Shown here piece after piece: positions 9,576 through 16,748 of a DNA stretch of 64,000 nucleotides. Source of the stretch: Thermodesulfobacteriota bacterium (GTDB lineage Bacteria; Desulfobacterota_D; UBA1144; Nemesobacterales; CSP1-2); assembly GCA_035559815.1 (NCBI GenBank), contig DATMAT010000063.1, positions 1 to 64,000 of the forward strand. The letters run 5' to 3'. Under the pieces are notes generated by a model that worked only from the letters and a program-made list of their open reading frames with translations, did not search any database and had not been told where the DNA came from. Every line of letters starts with the position of its first letter. Within the stretch, counting starts at the first letter, position 1. A program made the position numbers and the translations under genes.

Positions 9576-9727
9576 AAAGGGAACCTCCAGATCTTTTTTA
9601 CTATACTCCTGCCGACCAGCTTGTTCTTTGCACGCCTGCCGATTCTCTTGGGATCACCGCCGAGAAGGGTAGTTATATCGTTTAGAATCCTGGCGAGTTT
9701 GTAAAGGAAACTTACGAAACTCCGCAT
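9572..9727 (-). CDS. Small basic protein of 51 residues heading the cas operon
   Basis: This short minus-strand gene translates to a basic peptide beginning MRSFVSFLYKLARILND and containing GGDPKRIGRRAKNKLVGR. The ATG at 9727 follows GGGGAG at about 7 bases, and the stop overlaps the cas6 start. A promoter candidate lies 25 bases upstream. The layout (hydrophobic amphipathic helix, then an Arg/Lys-rich segment) resembles small uncharacterised basic proteins seen in other bacteria, but I cannot name a family. Expression with cas6 looks likely from spacing; function is unknown. It might be unrelated to CRISPR and simply sit first in the transcript. Confidence 0.7.
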   Translation of the reverse strand: MRSFVSFLYKLARILNDITTLLGGDPKRIGRRAKNKLVGRSIVKKIWRFPF

Positions 9728-9751
9728 AATCGCTCTCCCCAGTCTCAGCCC

Positions 9752-9780
9752 ATTTTAGCACAAATTCAAAAACAGTTGAA
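9752..9780 (-). promoter_or_regulatory. Promoter of the cas operon
   Basis: On the minus strand TTCAAC (plus 9775-9780) and TAAAAT (plus 9752-9757) are separated by exactly 17 bases. Transcription would start near 9745, about 20 bases before the ATG of the 51-codon ORF. No other good promoter is visible before cas6. The decayed CRISPR repeats begin 39 bases upstream of the -35 element. Confidence 0.55.
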
Positions 9781-9818
9781 GCATCAATCGAGACACCCCA
9801 TGGCATGTCTCCACATTA

Positions 9819-9980
9819 GTTTTATCCACCATGTTTTAACCATAGTATAAGTACTAACCTGGACAAAAACTGTCCATCAAGAGCCAGATTTAAACACCAT
9901 GGTTAGATTCTAGTTCAAACCCGCTAACACGGTAACTCGCTAACCGCTTAGTTTAAATTCCAATGTGGTCCAATTCTAGC
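9819..9980 (-). CRISPR. Decayed CRISPR mini-array upstream of the cas promoter
   Basis: Three degenerate copies of the active repeat lie at 9819-9846, 9887-9914 and 9951-9980, in the same orientation as the main array. The third keeps all 30 bases with several substitutions. The second lost 2 bases but still reads CACCATGG and GATTCTAGT. The first is weakest, with TCCACCATG and TAGT retained. The intervening segments are 40 and 36 bases. Start-to-start distances are 68 and 64, which sum to twice the 66-base period of the active array. This is a relic array or a retained crRNA-like regulatory RNA gene; the sequence alone cannot tell. Confidence 0.8.
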
Positions 9981-10062
9981 GTGAATCAAAAGCTCTTAAA
10001 TCCGCATCATAAATCTATGTGAGTTCATCGTTTGTCACCTCCAGCCAATGGAGGAAAGAACA

Positions 10063-10389
10063 ATGACCGAGATTCCCTCGAACATCTATCTTGCCATCCT
10101 GGTTCTAATATTAGGCTTAGCTATGGTTTCTTGGAGTTTATCCTGGGGAGTGAAGAAGGTGCTCCAAGAGTCACTCGACCCAATGAGAGCACTGGCCCTA
10201 GTGCGATCTATGCGTATCGGACTTGTCGGCTTGAGCTTAGTCGGTATCGGAGCCGGTTGGATATGGAATATGGAGAGCCTACTTTTTCTCTCCATCATTT
10301 TCGGCTGTGAAGAGCTCTACGAGACCTCACTTGTTATTGCCCTATTGAAAAGATCCCCGCTCGATAGCTCCAAACAGGCGCAAGCTTAA
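10063..10389 (+). CDS. Small membrane protein, unrecognised
   Basis: The 108-residue protein has about three hydrophobic segments: IYLAILVLILGLAMVSW near residues 9-25, IGLVGLSLVGIGAGW near 52-67, and LLFLSIIFG followed by TSLVIALL near 73-95. I chose the ATG at 10063 because GGAGG lies about 8 bases before it; an in-frame ATG at 10048 has no ribosome site. It lies directly before tRNA-Glu. I do not recognise the family. An inner-membrane location is the only supported statement. Confidence 0.65.
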   Translation: MTEIPSNIYLAILVLILGLAMVSWSLSWGVKKVLQESLDPMRALALVRSMRIGLVGLSLVGIGAGWIWNMESLLFLSIIFGCEELYETSLVIALLKRSPLDSSKQAQA

Positions 10390-10402
10390 ATTCAGTTTTA
10401 TA

Positions 10403-10430
10403 TTGATTTCATCCTTCGGTATGCTAAATT
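10403..10430 (+). promoter_or_regulatory. Promoter candidate for tRNA-Glu
   Basis: TTGATT (10403-10408) and TAAATT (10425-10430) are 16 bases apart. The tRNA begins 17 bases after the -10 element, a normal distance for a tRNA promoter. Confidence 0.4.
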
Positions 10431-10446
10431 ACCATGTAACCGATAA

Positions 10447-10524
10447 GGCCCCTTCGTCTAGCCCGGCCTAGGACGTTGCCCTCTCAAGGCAGAAACACGG
10501 GTTCGAATCCCGTAGGGGCCGCCA
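10447..10524 (+). tRNA. tRNA-Glu (anticodon CTC)
   Basis: The cloverleaf is complete. The acceptor GGCCCCT (10447-10453) pairs with AGGGGCC (10514-10520). The anticodon arm has the loop CTCTCAA, giving anticodon CTC, and the T-arm carries GGTTCGAATCC. The discriminator G and an encoded CCA end at 10524. A CTC anticodon reads GAG. The 3' end is the probable insertion site of a former integrative element: an integrase relic follows at 10635 and a degraded 3' copy lies at 12351-12394. Confidence 0.95.
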
Positions 10525-10634
10525 TCAATTATCACTTAATTGCGGCTAGATACGGTACAGTTTCAAAATAAGGAGATTCCGCCTTTTTAAGAGATGTGCC
10601 CGAAGAGGTGCCCATCCTTTCAAAATTGAGACCC

Positions 10635-10770
10635 TCAACGGCCTTCTTTTTTTAGCTCTAGAGTTGAATGCGAATACCGCCTCGTCATCACAATTGATTT
10701 ATGGCATAACAACTCTTGAACCATTGTAAGATCAACACCTTTCATAACCAGGTTAGTTGTAAATCCGACA
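10635..10770 (-). pseudogene. Relic of a tyrosine recombinase (integrase), C-terminal end only
   Basis: The minus strand encodes a recognisable tyrosine-recombinase C-terminus. It contains TNLVMKGVDLTMVQELL, then CHKS in place of the usual GHKS, and MTRRYSHSTLELKKE with the catalytic tyrosine before the stop. The upstream HxLRH box is degraded and no integrase-like sequence is visible beyond about 10770, where the reading frame becomes meaningless and overlaps the permease start. It lies 110 bases past the tRNA-Glu 3' end and points toward it, the classic place for an integrase at a tRNA-borne attachment site. About 45 codons remain, so it is inactive. Confidence 0.75.
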
Positions 10771-10863
10771 AATCCTTTCATAAGAAACATACTTGGACAT
10801 TCCCTTTCCATCATAAATAGCATATTATTTAGGATACTATTATCGTTCGGGGCGTAGAGACTT

Positions 10864-12324
10864 ATGCACAGACGATTTCTGGCGAAGAAGACTATCGCTG
10901 AATTGGTGGAACAAGCAGAGGACCAAAAGTACAGTCTGAAACGCGTGCTGGGTCCTTTTAATCTGATAACCCTTGGTATCGGTATCATCGTCGGCGCCGG
11001 TATTTTCGTGCTAACTGGTCAGGCAGCCGCACAGTATGCAGGACCGGCCATAGTACTATCCTTCATTATATCGGGTATCGGCTGTGCGTTGACCGGCTTG
11101 TGCTATGCAGAAATGGCTTCGATGATTCCCGTCGCTGGCAGTGCCTACACTTATTCGTATGCAACTCTGGGTGAGTTTTTTGCATGGATCATCGGATGGG
11201 ATCTTATTCTGGAATACCTATTCGGCACGGCTACTGTAGCCGTCGGCTGGTCCGGATATGTGGTAAGTTTCCTCAAAGACTTTGGCATTGTAATTCCCGA
11301 GCAACTTTCAAATTCTCCATTGGCATTCGATGCAACCATGGGTTGGATACGCACAGGCGCCATTATCAATCTACCTGCCGTCTTCGTTATTGTAGTGATG
11401 ACTTTTCTCCTGGTGGTGGGAATTCAGGAATCGGCCGCCGCAAATAACGTGATGGTATTTGTCAAGATCTCTGTGTTACTGCTTTTTATCGGTGTGGGTC
11501 TATTTTTCATCAATACGGAGAACTGGAAACCTTTCATACCACCAAATCAGGGAACCTTTGGACACTTTGGCTGGAGTGGTATATTACGGGGTGCTGGCGT
11601 GATATTCTTTGCTTACATCGGTTTTGACGCTGTTTCCACGGCAGCGCAGGAGGCGCGAAACCCCCAGCGAGATATGCCGATTGGCATTCTAGGCTCACTC
11701 GGGGTTTGCACACTGTTATATATAGCTGTGGCACTGGTGTTGACTGGCATCGTGAAGTATGACCAGCTACTGGTGCCGGACCCCATTGCAGTGGCTGTGG
11801 ACTCAGTAGGTTCAGAGCTTTTCTGGTTACGTCCCCTTGTTAAAATCGGGGCAATTGCCGGACTCAGCTCCGTGATCCTCGTATTTCTCTTGGGACAGCC
11901 TCGAATCTTTTATTCCATGGCCAGGGACGGTTTGCTGCCGAAACAGTTTGCAGCGGTGCATCCCCGGTTCCGAACGCCGTATATTACAACGATAGTGACA
12001 GGTATTTTAGCGGCTTTCTTTGCCGGCCTATTCCCCATCGGCATTCTGGGTGAGCTCGTTTCTATTGGTACCCTACTCGCCTTCGTTATAGTCAGTATAA
12101 GCGTGCTGGTGCTACGTTATACCCGTCCGGAACTTCCACGCCCGTTCAAGACGCCGCTAGTTCCTCTGGTGCCAATTCTGGGCGCTGCCCTGAGTTTATT
12201 GCAAATGCTTTCACTGCCGGGTGATACATGGTTACGGCTGATTATCTGGATGGCCATAGGACTGGTAATTTACTTCGCTTACGGCCTCCGGCACAGCCTG
12301 GTTCGGTCGGTAACTCGCCGATAA
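10864..12324 (+). CDS. APC-family amino-acid permease (cationic amino-acid transporter-like)
   Basis: The 486-residue protein has about 12 hydrophobic segments. It carries the APC signature [16 protein letters not shown] near residues 37-53 and [20 protein letters not shown] near 83-102. The N-terminal tail, ending in [10 protein letters not shown], is typical of the bacterial CAT branch, which exchanges or imports amino acids across the inner membrane. The substrate cannot be read from the sequence. The gene lies alone between the integrase relic and a degenerate tRNA-Glu 3' copy, so it may be island cargo. No clear ribosome site precedes the ATG. Confidence 0.9.
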   Translation: MHRRFLAKKTIAELVEQAEDQKYSLKRVLGPFNLITLGIGIIVGAGIFVLTGQAAAQYAGPAIVLSFIISGIGCALTGLCYAEMASMIPVAGSAYTYSYATLGEFFAWIIGWDLILEYLFGTATVAVGWSGYVVSFLKDFGIVIPEQLSNSPLAFDATMGWIRTGAIINLPAVFVIVVMTFLLVVGIQESAAANNVMVFVKISVLLLFIGVGLFFINTENWKPFIPPNQGTFGHFGWSGILRGAGVIFFAYIGFDAVSTAAQEARNPQRDMPIGILGSLGVCTLLYIAVALVLTGIVKYDQLLVPDPIAVAVDSVGSELFWLRPLVKIGAIAGLSSVILVFLLGQPRIFYSMARDGLLPKQFAAVHPRFRTPYITTIVTGILAAFFAGLFPIGILGELVSIGTLLAFVIVSISVLVLRYTRPELPRPFKTPLVPLVPILGAALSLLQMLSLPGDTWLRLIIWMAIGLVIYFAYGLRHSLVRSVTRR

Positions 12325-12350
12325 AAGCCGCTCGCCTCAAAAAGCACGTG

Positions 12351-12394
12351 CACTCGACGAAGAAACGCCGGTTCTGATCCCGTAGGTGTTGCCA
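12351..12394 (+). pseudogene. Degenerate 3' half of tRNA-Glu (attachment-site copy candidate)
   Basis: The segment follows the 3' half of the tRNA-Glu at 10447. About 25 of the last 33 positions agree, including GAAAC, CGGTTC, ATCCCGTAGG and the terminal GCCA. It lacks the 5' half. A duplicate of a tRNA 3' end in the same orientation is what integration at a tRNA leaves at the far end of an element. The mismatches indicate an old event. A chance or independently decayed tRNA copy is the alternative. Confidence 0.55.
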
Positions 12395-12609
12395 GCGGAT
12401 TCTACTTTATCTATCCATGTACATTCTAAAAAGTAGAAGATTCCATTTCGCCCCACCGGCCGGGAATCCACCGGTGGAAAGGACCTCGAAAAAAGGGGGG
12501 GCATCCTTTTCCTTAAGCCTGAATTCTCGGTTCAAGACCTGACCCTCGGGTTTCCGGGTTCCGTTTTTTATAACCCGCAAACTCGCAAACACGTTAACCC
12601 CTGAACATT

Positions 12610-12876
12610 TCACTTTACCGGAGTCGCTTTATCCAGGTCCTCTATGGTAACGGTTGTTTCCTTCTGTCTATTGGATAGAGCGAGCATGGCTCCCCACCTT
12701 AGGTCCTGGCATTTTAGTATATCGGAGCTATACATGAGGCATCCTAAATAGGCCTGGGTTATTCCTTCCTGGCTTGTTTGAACGGAATTCTTTCCAGACA
12801 TGCCGCAGCCAGATAAAACCAGAGCAAACAAAAAGAACAATATCTTTTTTATGTTCTTTTCAAATATTATCCCCAA
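12610..12876 (-). CDS. Small predicted lipoprotein
   Basis: The 88-residue product has a basic start (EKNIKK), a hydrophobic stretch and the lipobox LVLSGCG, so Cys24 would be lipidated after signal peptidase II cleavage. The mature part is about 65 residues, polar, with two further cysteines. The start is TTG at 12876 with GGGGTGG upstream; no ATG lies before the signal. I do not recognise the family. The next gene starts on the opposite strand. Confidence 0.6.
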   Translation of the reverse strand: MGIIFEKNIKKILFFLFALVLSGCGMSGKNSVQTSQEGITQAYLGCLMYSSDILKCQDLRWGAMLALSNRQKETTVTIEDLDKATPVK

Positions 12877-12965
12877 TTTTATCCACCCCTGAAATTAGTA
12901 TAACACGCTGTCAAGGCGTTAGAGAAAGTTTTGAGTCGGTAATAGTGCTTCCGTGGCGCCTATTG

Positions 12966-12971
12966 TATAAT
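12966..12971 (+). promoter_or_regulatory. -10 element candidate for the GH13 gene
   Basis: A perfect TATAAT lies 47 bases before the GH13 ATG. The sequence 17 bases further upstream does not match a -35 box well, so the call rests on the -10 alone. Confidence 0.3.
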
Positions 12972-13018
12972 AGCCAGCGGTAACGAAACCGAGCTTCGCC
13001 TAAAGAAAGGGAATCGAG

Positions 13019-14944
13019 ATGCCGCTTTCCCAAGAACATATCAACGATGAGACCCCGATGGGAGGGAACCTGCTGCCAGCGGGGGGAGCCACATTCCGGG
13101 TCTGGGCCCCCGGGGCGTTGGAAGTACATGTGATGGGAAGCTTTAATAATTGGGCACGAGACGAATCAACCGCGCTGTTTAAACGCCCAGACGGCCGCTG
13201 GACCGGATTTGACGCCGAAGCTAAAGAGGGCGATGAATACATGTTCTATGTGGTGGGAGAGGGGTCCGAGGGCAGAAAAAGGGACCCCTACGCCCGTGAA
13301 TTGACGCCAGATTGGCCTCAATCTAACTGCATCCTGCGAGACCCGAACTTGTATCCGTGGCACGACAGTCAATACCGCACACCCTATTTCCACAACATGA
13401 TTATTTACCAGTTACATGTGGGCTGCTATTATGGCCCGGACAGGCCCAACCGGGTGGCCAAGTTTCTGGACGTGGTAAAGCGAGTAGAATACCTGGCGGG
13501 GCTCGGCATCACTGCCGTTCAGCTCATGCCCATCGTCGAATTCCAGACCATGTTCAGCATGGGGTATAACGGCACCGATTATTTTTCCCCGGAGATGGAC
13601 TACGGAGTGGATGACGAGGAAGAGCTAGGCCAATACCTTACCTTCGTTAATGACCTCCTTTCCCGAAAGGGTAAGGAGACCCTTTCCCTAGACCACGCGC
13701 GCGGCTCCATGAACCAGCTCAAGATTCTGGTCGACCTCTGCCACGTTTATGGCCTTGCCGTGATTCTGGACGTGGTCTACAACCATGCAGGCGGCGATTT
13801 CGGCGATGAGAGCATCTATTTCTTTGACCGCCGGAAAAACGGCGACCAGAATAACAGCCTTTACTTCACCGACCAGGGATGGGCCGGAGGACTGGTTTTT
13901 GCGTTCTGGAAAGGAGAAGTAAGGCAATTCCTGATCGACAACGCCGTGTATTACCTAAAAGAATTCCACATTGACGGACTTCGCTACGACGAGGTCAGCG
14001 TGATCGACCACATGAGCCAGTCCGGCTGGCTCTTTTGTCAGGACCTGACCAGCACGGTTCGCCACACCAAGCCCGAAGCGCTTCAGAACGCCGAATACTG
14101 GCCGGTCAATACAGCGGTGGTCCGTCCCCGAATTCATGGCGGAGCCGGCTTTGATACGACCCAGCACGATGGGCTTCGCAATACACTTCGTGCTGCAATT
14201 GGACAATCCTCTTATGGAATGAATGCTGCCGTTAATCTTGACCATATAGCTTCCTCATTGGTGCTACCGGGGTTTGAGCATCAGTGGAACGCCGTGACCT
14301 GTGTGGAGAACCATGACATAGTTTACAAAGACCGCGGGCAACGTTTGCCGGCTCTGGCCGACCCCGGTAATCACCGGTCGTGGTATGCGCGCAGCCGAGC
14401 TAGGGTAGCCAATGGTCTCCTTCTGACCGCCCCCGGTATCCCGATGATTTTCATGGGACAGGAATTGCTGGAGGACAAGCAGTGGCACGATTCCCGCTCC
14501 CCTGACCACCTGATTTGGTGGGGAGGGCTGGAAAGCGGCGATAAAACGGTAGTCGACCACCTCCACTTCATGAAGGACCTGATCCGGCTCAGGCATAAAC
14601 ATCCGGCCTTGAGGGTGGGAGCGGTCAACGTCTTTCACGTTCACAACCGGAACCGAATTCTAGCCTTTCACCGTTGGATCGAAGGAGCGGGGCGAGATGT
14701 CATTGTAGTGGCCAGCCTGAACGATAATACATTTTATAATTACACACTGGGGTTTCCTGTGGAAGGCGATTGGATTGAGTCATTCAACAGCGATTTTTAT
14801 GAAGATCTTCCCAATCCCGGAGTGGCTGGCAACGGCGGCCGGATATTCGTAGGCGGAGTCCCATTACATGGTTTGCCTGCGTCGGCCTCGATCGTCATAC
14901 CGGCTAACTCCTTGCTCGTATTTACCCGCGACCACGGAGATTAG
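13019..14944 (+). CDS. GH13-family alpha-glucan enzyme with N-terminal CBM48 (branching-enzyme/amylase-like)
   Basis: The 641-residue protein has an N-terminal CBM48-type domain (GATFRVWAPGALEVHVMGSF, residues about 22-100) followed by a GH13 barrel. The three catalytic acids are visible: the nucleophile Asp in FHIDGLRYDEV near residue 324, the acid Glu in NAEYWP near 360, and the transition-state Asp in VENHD near 428. DVVYNHAGG is the conserved first barrel motif. Family members act on alpha-1,4 glucans such as glycogen or maltodextrins; branching, trehalohydrolase-like and amylase activities cannot be separated here. No secretion signal is visible, so it is probably cytoplasmic. Confidence 0.85.
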   Translation: MPLSQEHINDETPMGGNLLPAGGATFRVWAPGALEVHVMGSFNNWARDESTALFKRPDGRWTGFDAEAKEGDEYMFYVVGEGSEGRKRDPYARELTPDWPQSNCILRDPNLYPWHDSQYRTPYFHNMIIYQLHVGCYYGPDRPNRVAKFLDVVKRVEYLAGLGITAVQLMPIVEFQTMFSMGYNGTDYFSPEMDYGVDDEEELGQYLTFVNDLLSRKGKETLSLDHARGSMNQLKILVDLCHVYGLAVILDVVYNHAGGDFGDESIYFFDRRKNGDQNNSLYFTDQGWAGGLVFAFWKGEVRQFLIDNAVYYLKEFHIDGLRYDEVSVIDHMSQSGWLFCQDLTSTVRHTKPEALQNAEYWPVNTAVVRPRIHGGAGFDTTQHDGLRNTLRAAIGQSSYGMNAAVNLDHIASSLVLPGFEHQWNAVTCVENHDIVYKDRGQRLPALADPGNHRSWYARSRARVANGLLLTAPGIPMIFMGQELLEDKQWHDSRSPDHLIWWGGLESGDKTVVDHLHFMKDLIRLRHKHPALRVGAVNVFHVHNRNRILAFHRWIEGAGRDVIVVASLNDNTFYNYTLGFPVEGDWIESFNSDFYEDLPNPGVAGNGGRIFVGGVPLHGLPASASIVIPANSLLVFTRDHGD

Positions 14945-15022
14945 GGTTTATGTCATTTCCAATATAAAATAGTTCGAGCTTCGATGACCGGAGGGTTACT
15001 CCACAAAGACGATACCAAAATT

Positions 15023-15050
15023 GTAGGGAACGCAGATCTGCGTTCCCTAC
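15023..15050. repeat. 28-base perfect palindrome, intergenic
   Basis: The arms GTAGGGAACGCAGA and its exact complement meet without a loop. The same type of unit, in degraded or interrupted form, lies at 29763-29802 and 43821-43868. A sister type with GTAGAGACGCA arms lies at 28776-28803 and 40756-40783. It follows the GH13 gene by about 80 bases and precedes TTT, so it could weakly end transcription on either strand. The stretch 14945-15189 otherwise holds nothing I recognise. Confidence 0.85.
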
Positions 15051-15189
15051 TTTAAGCCTGGACACGAAGCCAAGAAGCCCTTCCATATCAGAAGAGATAT
15101 GTCTACCAGCGAATAATCAGGAAGCAAGGATACTCATGATGACGGATTCGCCCGCATGCGCAACTCGCTCACGGCACTTCAGGTAATCG

Positions 15190-15630
15190 TCAACTCTTTG
15201 GAATTTCGCCGCAGGCGGCATATGCTGACATCTCCTTCTCCGACTTGTGAACATTTATGGCCAGGTCTCCGGTGGTAAGGTCGCTGATCTTGGCCTCTAC
15301 AGTCGTCTCGGACTTCCCATTTTCGACCGCACTAAGCGGATACTTTGGCGCGCCGAGTTTTTCACAGGTTCCCTGGTGAATATGCGCAGGTTGAGCAACA
15401 CCCTCGGGGGCTCCGGTCAGGGTTATAGAGACCATGGTTTTATCGCCCATAGGCATCAGAGACGCTTGACCAGACACACCGGAGTCACCGACAGCTTTTA
15501 GTTCCACAGTAACACTTCCGGGTGCCGCCGTTTTCTCTTCTTCGGCTTGAGTATAGGTGAATGAAACCGCAAGCATAAAAACCGCTACAATTAACCAAAC
15601 TAATGAGCTCAAAAAATTTAAACTCCTCAT
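15190..15630 (-). CDS. Secreted CHRD-like/SOD-like beta-domain protein
   Basis: The product is about 146 residues with a Sec signal peptide (hydrophobic LVWLIVAVFMLAVSF, cleavage probably after TQA near residue 28). The mature domain has HIHQGTC, INVHKS and YAACGEIP, a pattern of the CHRD or copper/zinc-SOD-like fold. The ATG at 15630 is chosen over the TTG at 15636 because AAGGAGGT lies 8-9 bases before the ATG. The two histidine motifs could bind metal, but I cannot show that. An extracytoplasmic location is well supported. Confidence 0.75.
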   Translation of the reverse strand: MRSLNFLSSLVWLIVAVFMLAVSFTYTQAEEEKTAAPGSVTVELKAVGDSGVSGQASLMPMGDKTMVSITLTGAPEGVAQPAHIHQGTCEKLGAPKYPLSAVENGKSETTVEAKISDLTTGDLAINVHKSEKEMSAYAACGEIPKS

Positions 15631-15813
15631 GGGCAATTACCTCCTTAAACCGTATATATATCATTATATCCGATTGTGTTTTGGAAATTCAAAAAATGGG
15701 ATAGGCGTTGGTGAAGCGTTTTCTTAGTTCTATGAAGTTCTAGACAGTTCCGTGGCGATGCGAAAATTCTCCTGCTTGGATGATATACGGAAGTTAGGAC
15801 GGCTTAGTTTCTT

Positions 15814-15900
15814 CACCCCTCTATAATTCCCCCTGCTTCGACCTTGCTCAGCACAGGCCCTTCGACCGAGCTCAGGACGGGCTTAGTAAGGGGGGAAACA
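15814..15900 (+). repeat. ~85-base dispersed intergenic repeat, copy 1
   Basis: It reads from CACCCCTCTATAATTCCCCC through CCTTCGACCGAGCTCAGGAC to a G-run. A closely similar copy in the opposite orientation lies at 23401-23483. By eye roughly 85 percent of positions agree. A short piece of the same unit is nested at 43833-43857, and related fragments lie near 30137-30253. Confidence 0.8.
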
Positions 15901-15907
15901 CAAAGGG

Positions 15908-16522
15908 TTAGACTCGGAGCCCTTTCAAGAACCGTCGTAATCCCTTCTTGGCGCCTCCAATCCAAGGCTCGCCATGGGCGAAGAGCAAGTGGTCAAACTC
16001 CAGTTCAAGGTGCGATAGGAAAACCTTCCGTAAGCCGCGCTTAACCGCCTTGGGGTCATCACCCATTAAATAGTCTGGGACAAAACCCAGCTCGCCATCC
16101 TCACGTATTAACGCATCTCCAATGGAGAGGATCCCGGCATTTAAGGGGATATAAAAGGCTGTCTCCTCCGGACACAATACTCCGACCTCAAGCGCCAGTA
16201 TTCCGCCGGGCAGTTCGTCTCCATGATTGAACGCTTTCACCTTTTCTCCCCGGGTGAACTCGTGGAGTCCTTCTTTATGGCACCACACCTTTGCTCCGTA
16301 GTAATCAGCAAACCTTCCGCTGTGGCGATAATGGTGCCGGTTAGTTAAGTAAACGTGCCTGGGCGGCTTCTTCTTTTTGAACCAGCCTATCCCCTCCACA
16401 GAGACTCTGGGATCAATCAAGAATGCCGGTCTGGTAACAGCGATGTAGTACGAATGAACGTCCTGTTCGATTCCCTCATGGAACGTCGCCCAATGAAAGA
16501 TGCCGGGAAGGATTTCCTGCAT
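15908..16522 (-). CDS. Metallo-beta-lactamase-fold protein, atypical metal motif
   Basis: The product is 204 residues from the ATG at 16522, chosen because GGAGGA lies a few bases upstream; a longer frame to 16588 has no support. The sequence resembles the MBL fold, with an initial FHWATFHEG, FLIDPRVS, a metal-loop equivalent VYLTNRHHYRHS, then GGILALEVG and a C-terminal LLFAHGEPW. The usual HxHxDH motif is replaced by NRHHYRHS, so metal binding may differ or be lost. The substrate is unknown. The gene lies divergently from the acyl-CoA ligase gene. Confidence 0.6.
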   Translation of the reverse strand: MQEILPGIFHWATFHEGIEQDVHSYYIAVTRPAFLIDPRVSVEGIGWFKKKKPPRHVYLTNRHHYRHSGRFADYYGAKVWCHKEGLHEFTRGEKVKAFNHGDELPGGILALEVGVLCPEETAFYIPLNAGILSIGDALIREDGELGFVPDYLMGDDPKAVKRGLRKVFLSHLELEFDHLLFAHGEPWIGGAKKGLRRFLKGLRV

Positions 16523-16652
16523 GATTCCTCCGGTACAGTTTCCGTCTTTAAGGAATATACTTCTAATTAAATGTACTGGATTTACCATTCGTCGTCGATC
16601 GTAATAAAGCGCTAAGCGGAAGCTTAACCAACCCCGTCATCGCACTATTTTC

Positions 16653-16682
16653 TTGACAGGGGTTCAGTCCTTGTGAAATAAT
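16653..16682 (+). promoter_or_regulatory. Promoter of the acyl-CoA ligase gene
   Basis: A perfect TTGACA (16653-16658) and AATAAT (16677-16682) are separated by 18 bases. The start codon follows 67 bases later with AGGAG about 7 bases before it. Confidence 0.5.
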
Positions 16683-16748
16683 CGCTAGACGTGGCTCATT
16701 CACAGGGTAGGATAAAAACGCTGTTAAGTCATATATAGGAGTTCGTGT

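Noticed and set aside
10635-10988. 117-codon minus-strand frame as a complete gene
   Set aside because: Only about 45 C-terminal codons resemble an integrase; the rest is antisense to the permease start and has no protein character.
12407-12613. 68-codon minus-strand frame
   Set aside because: It has no ribosome site or recognisable domain, and part overlaps an intergenic repeat-like stretch.
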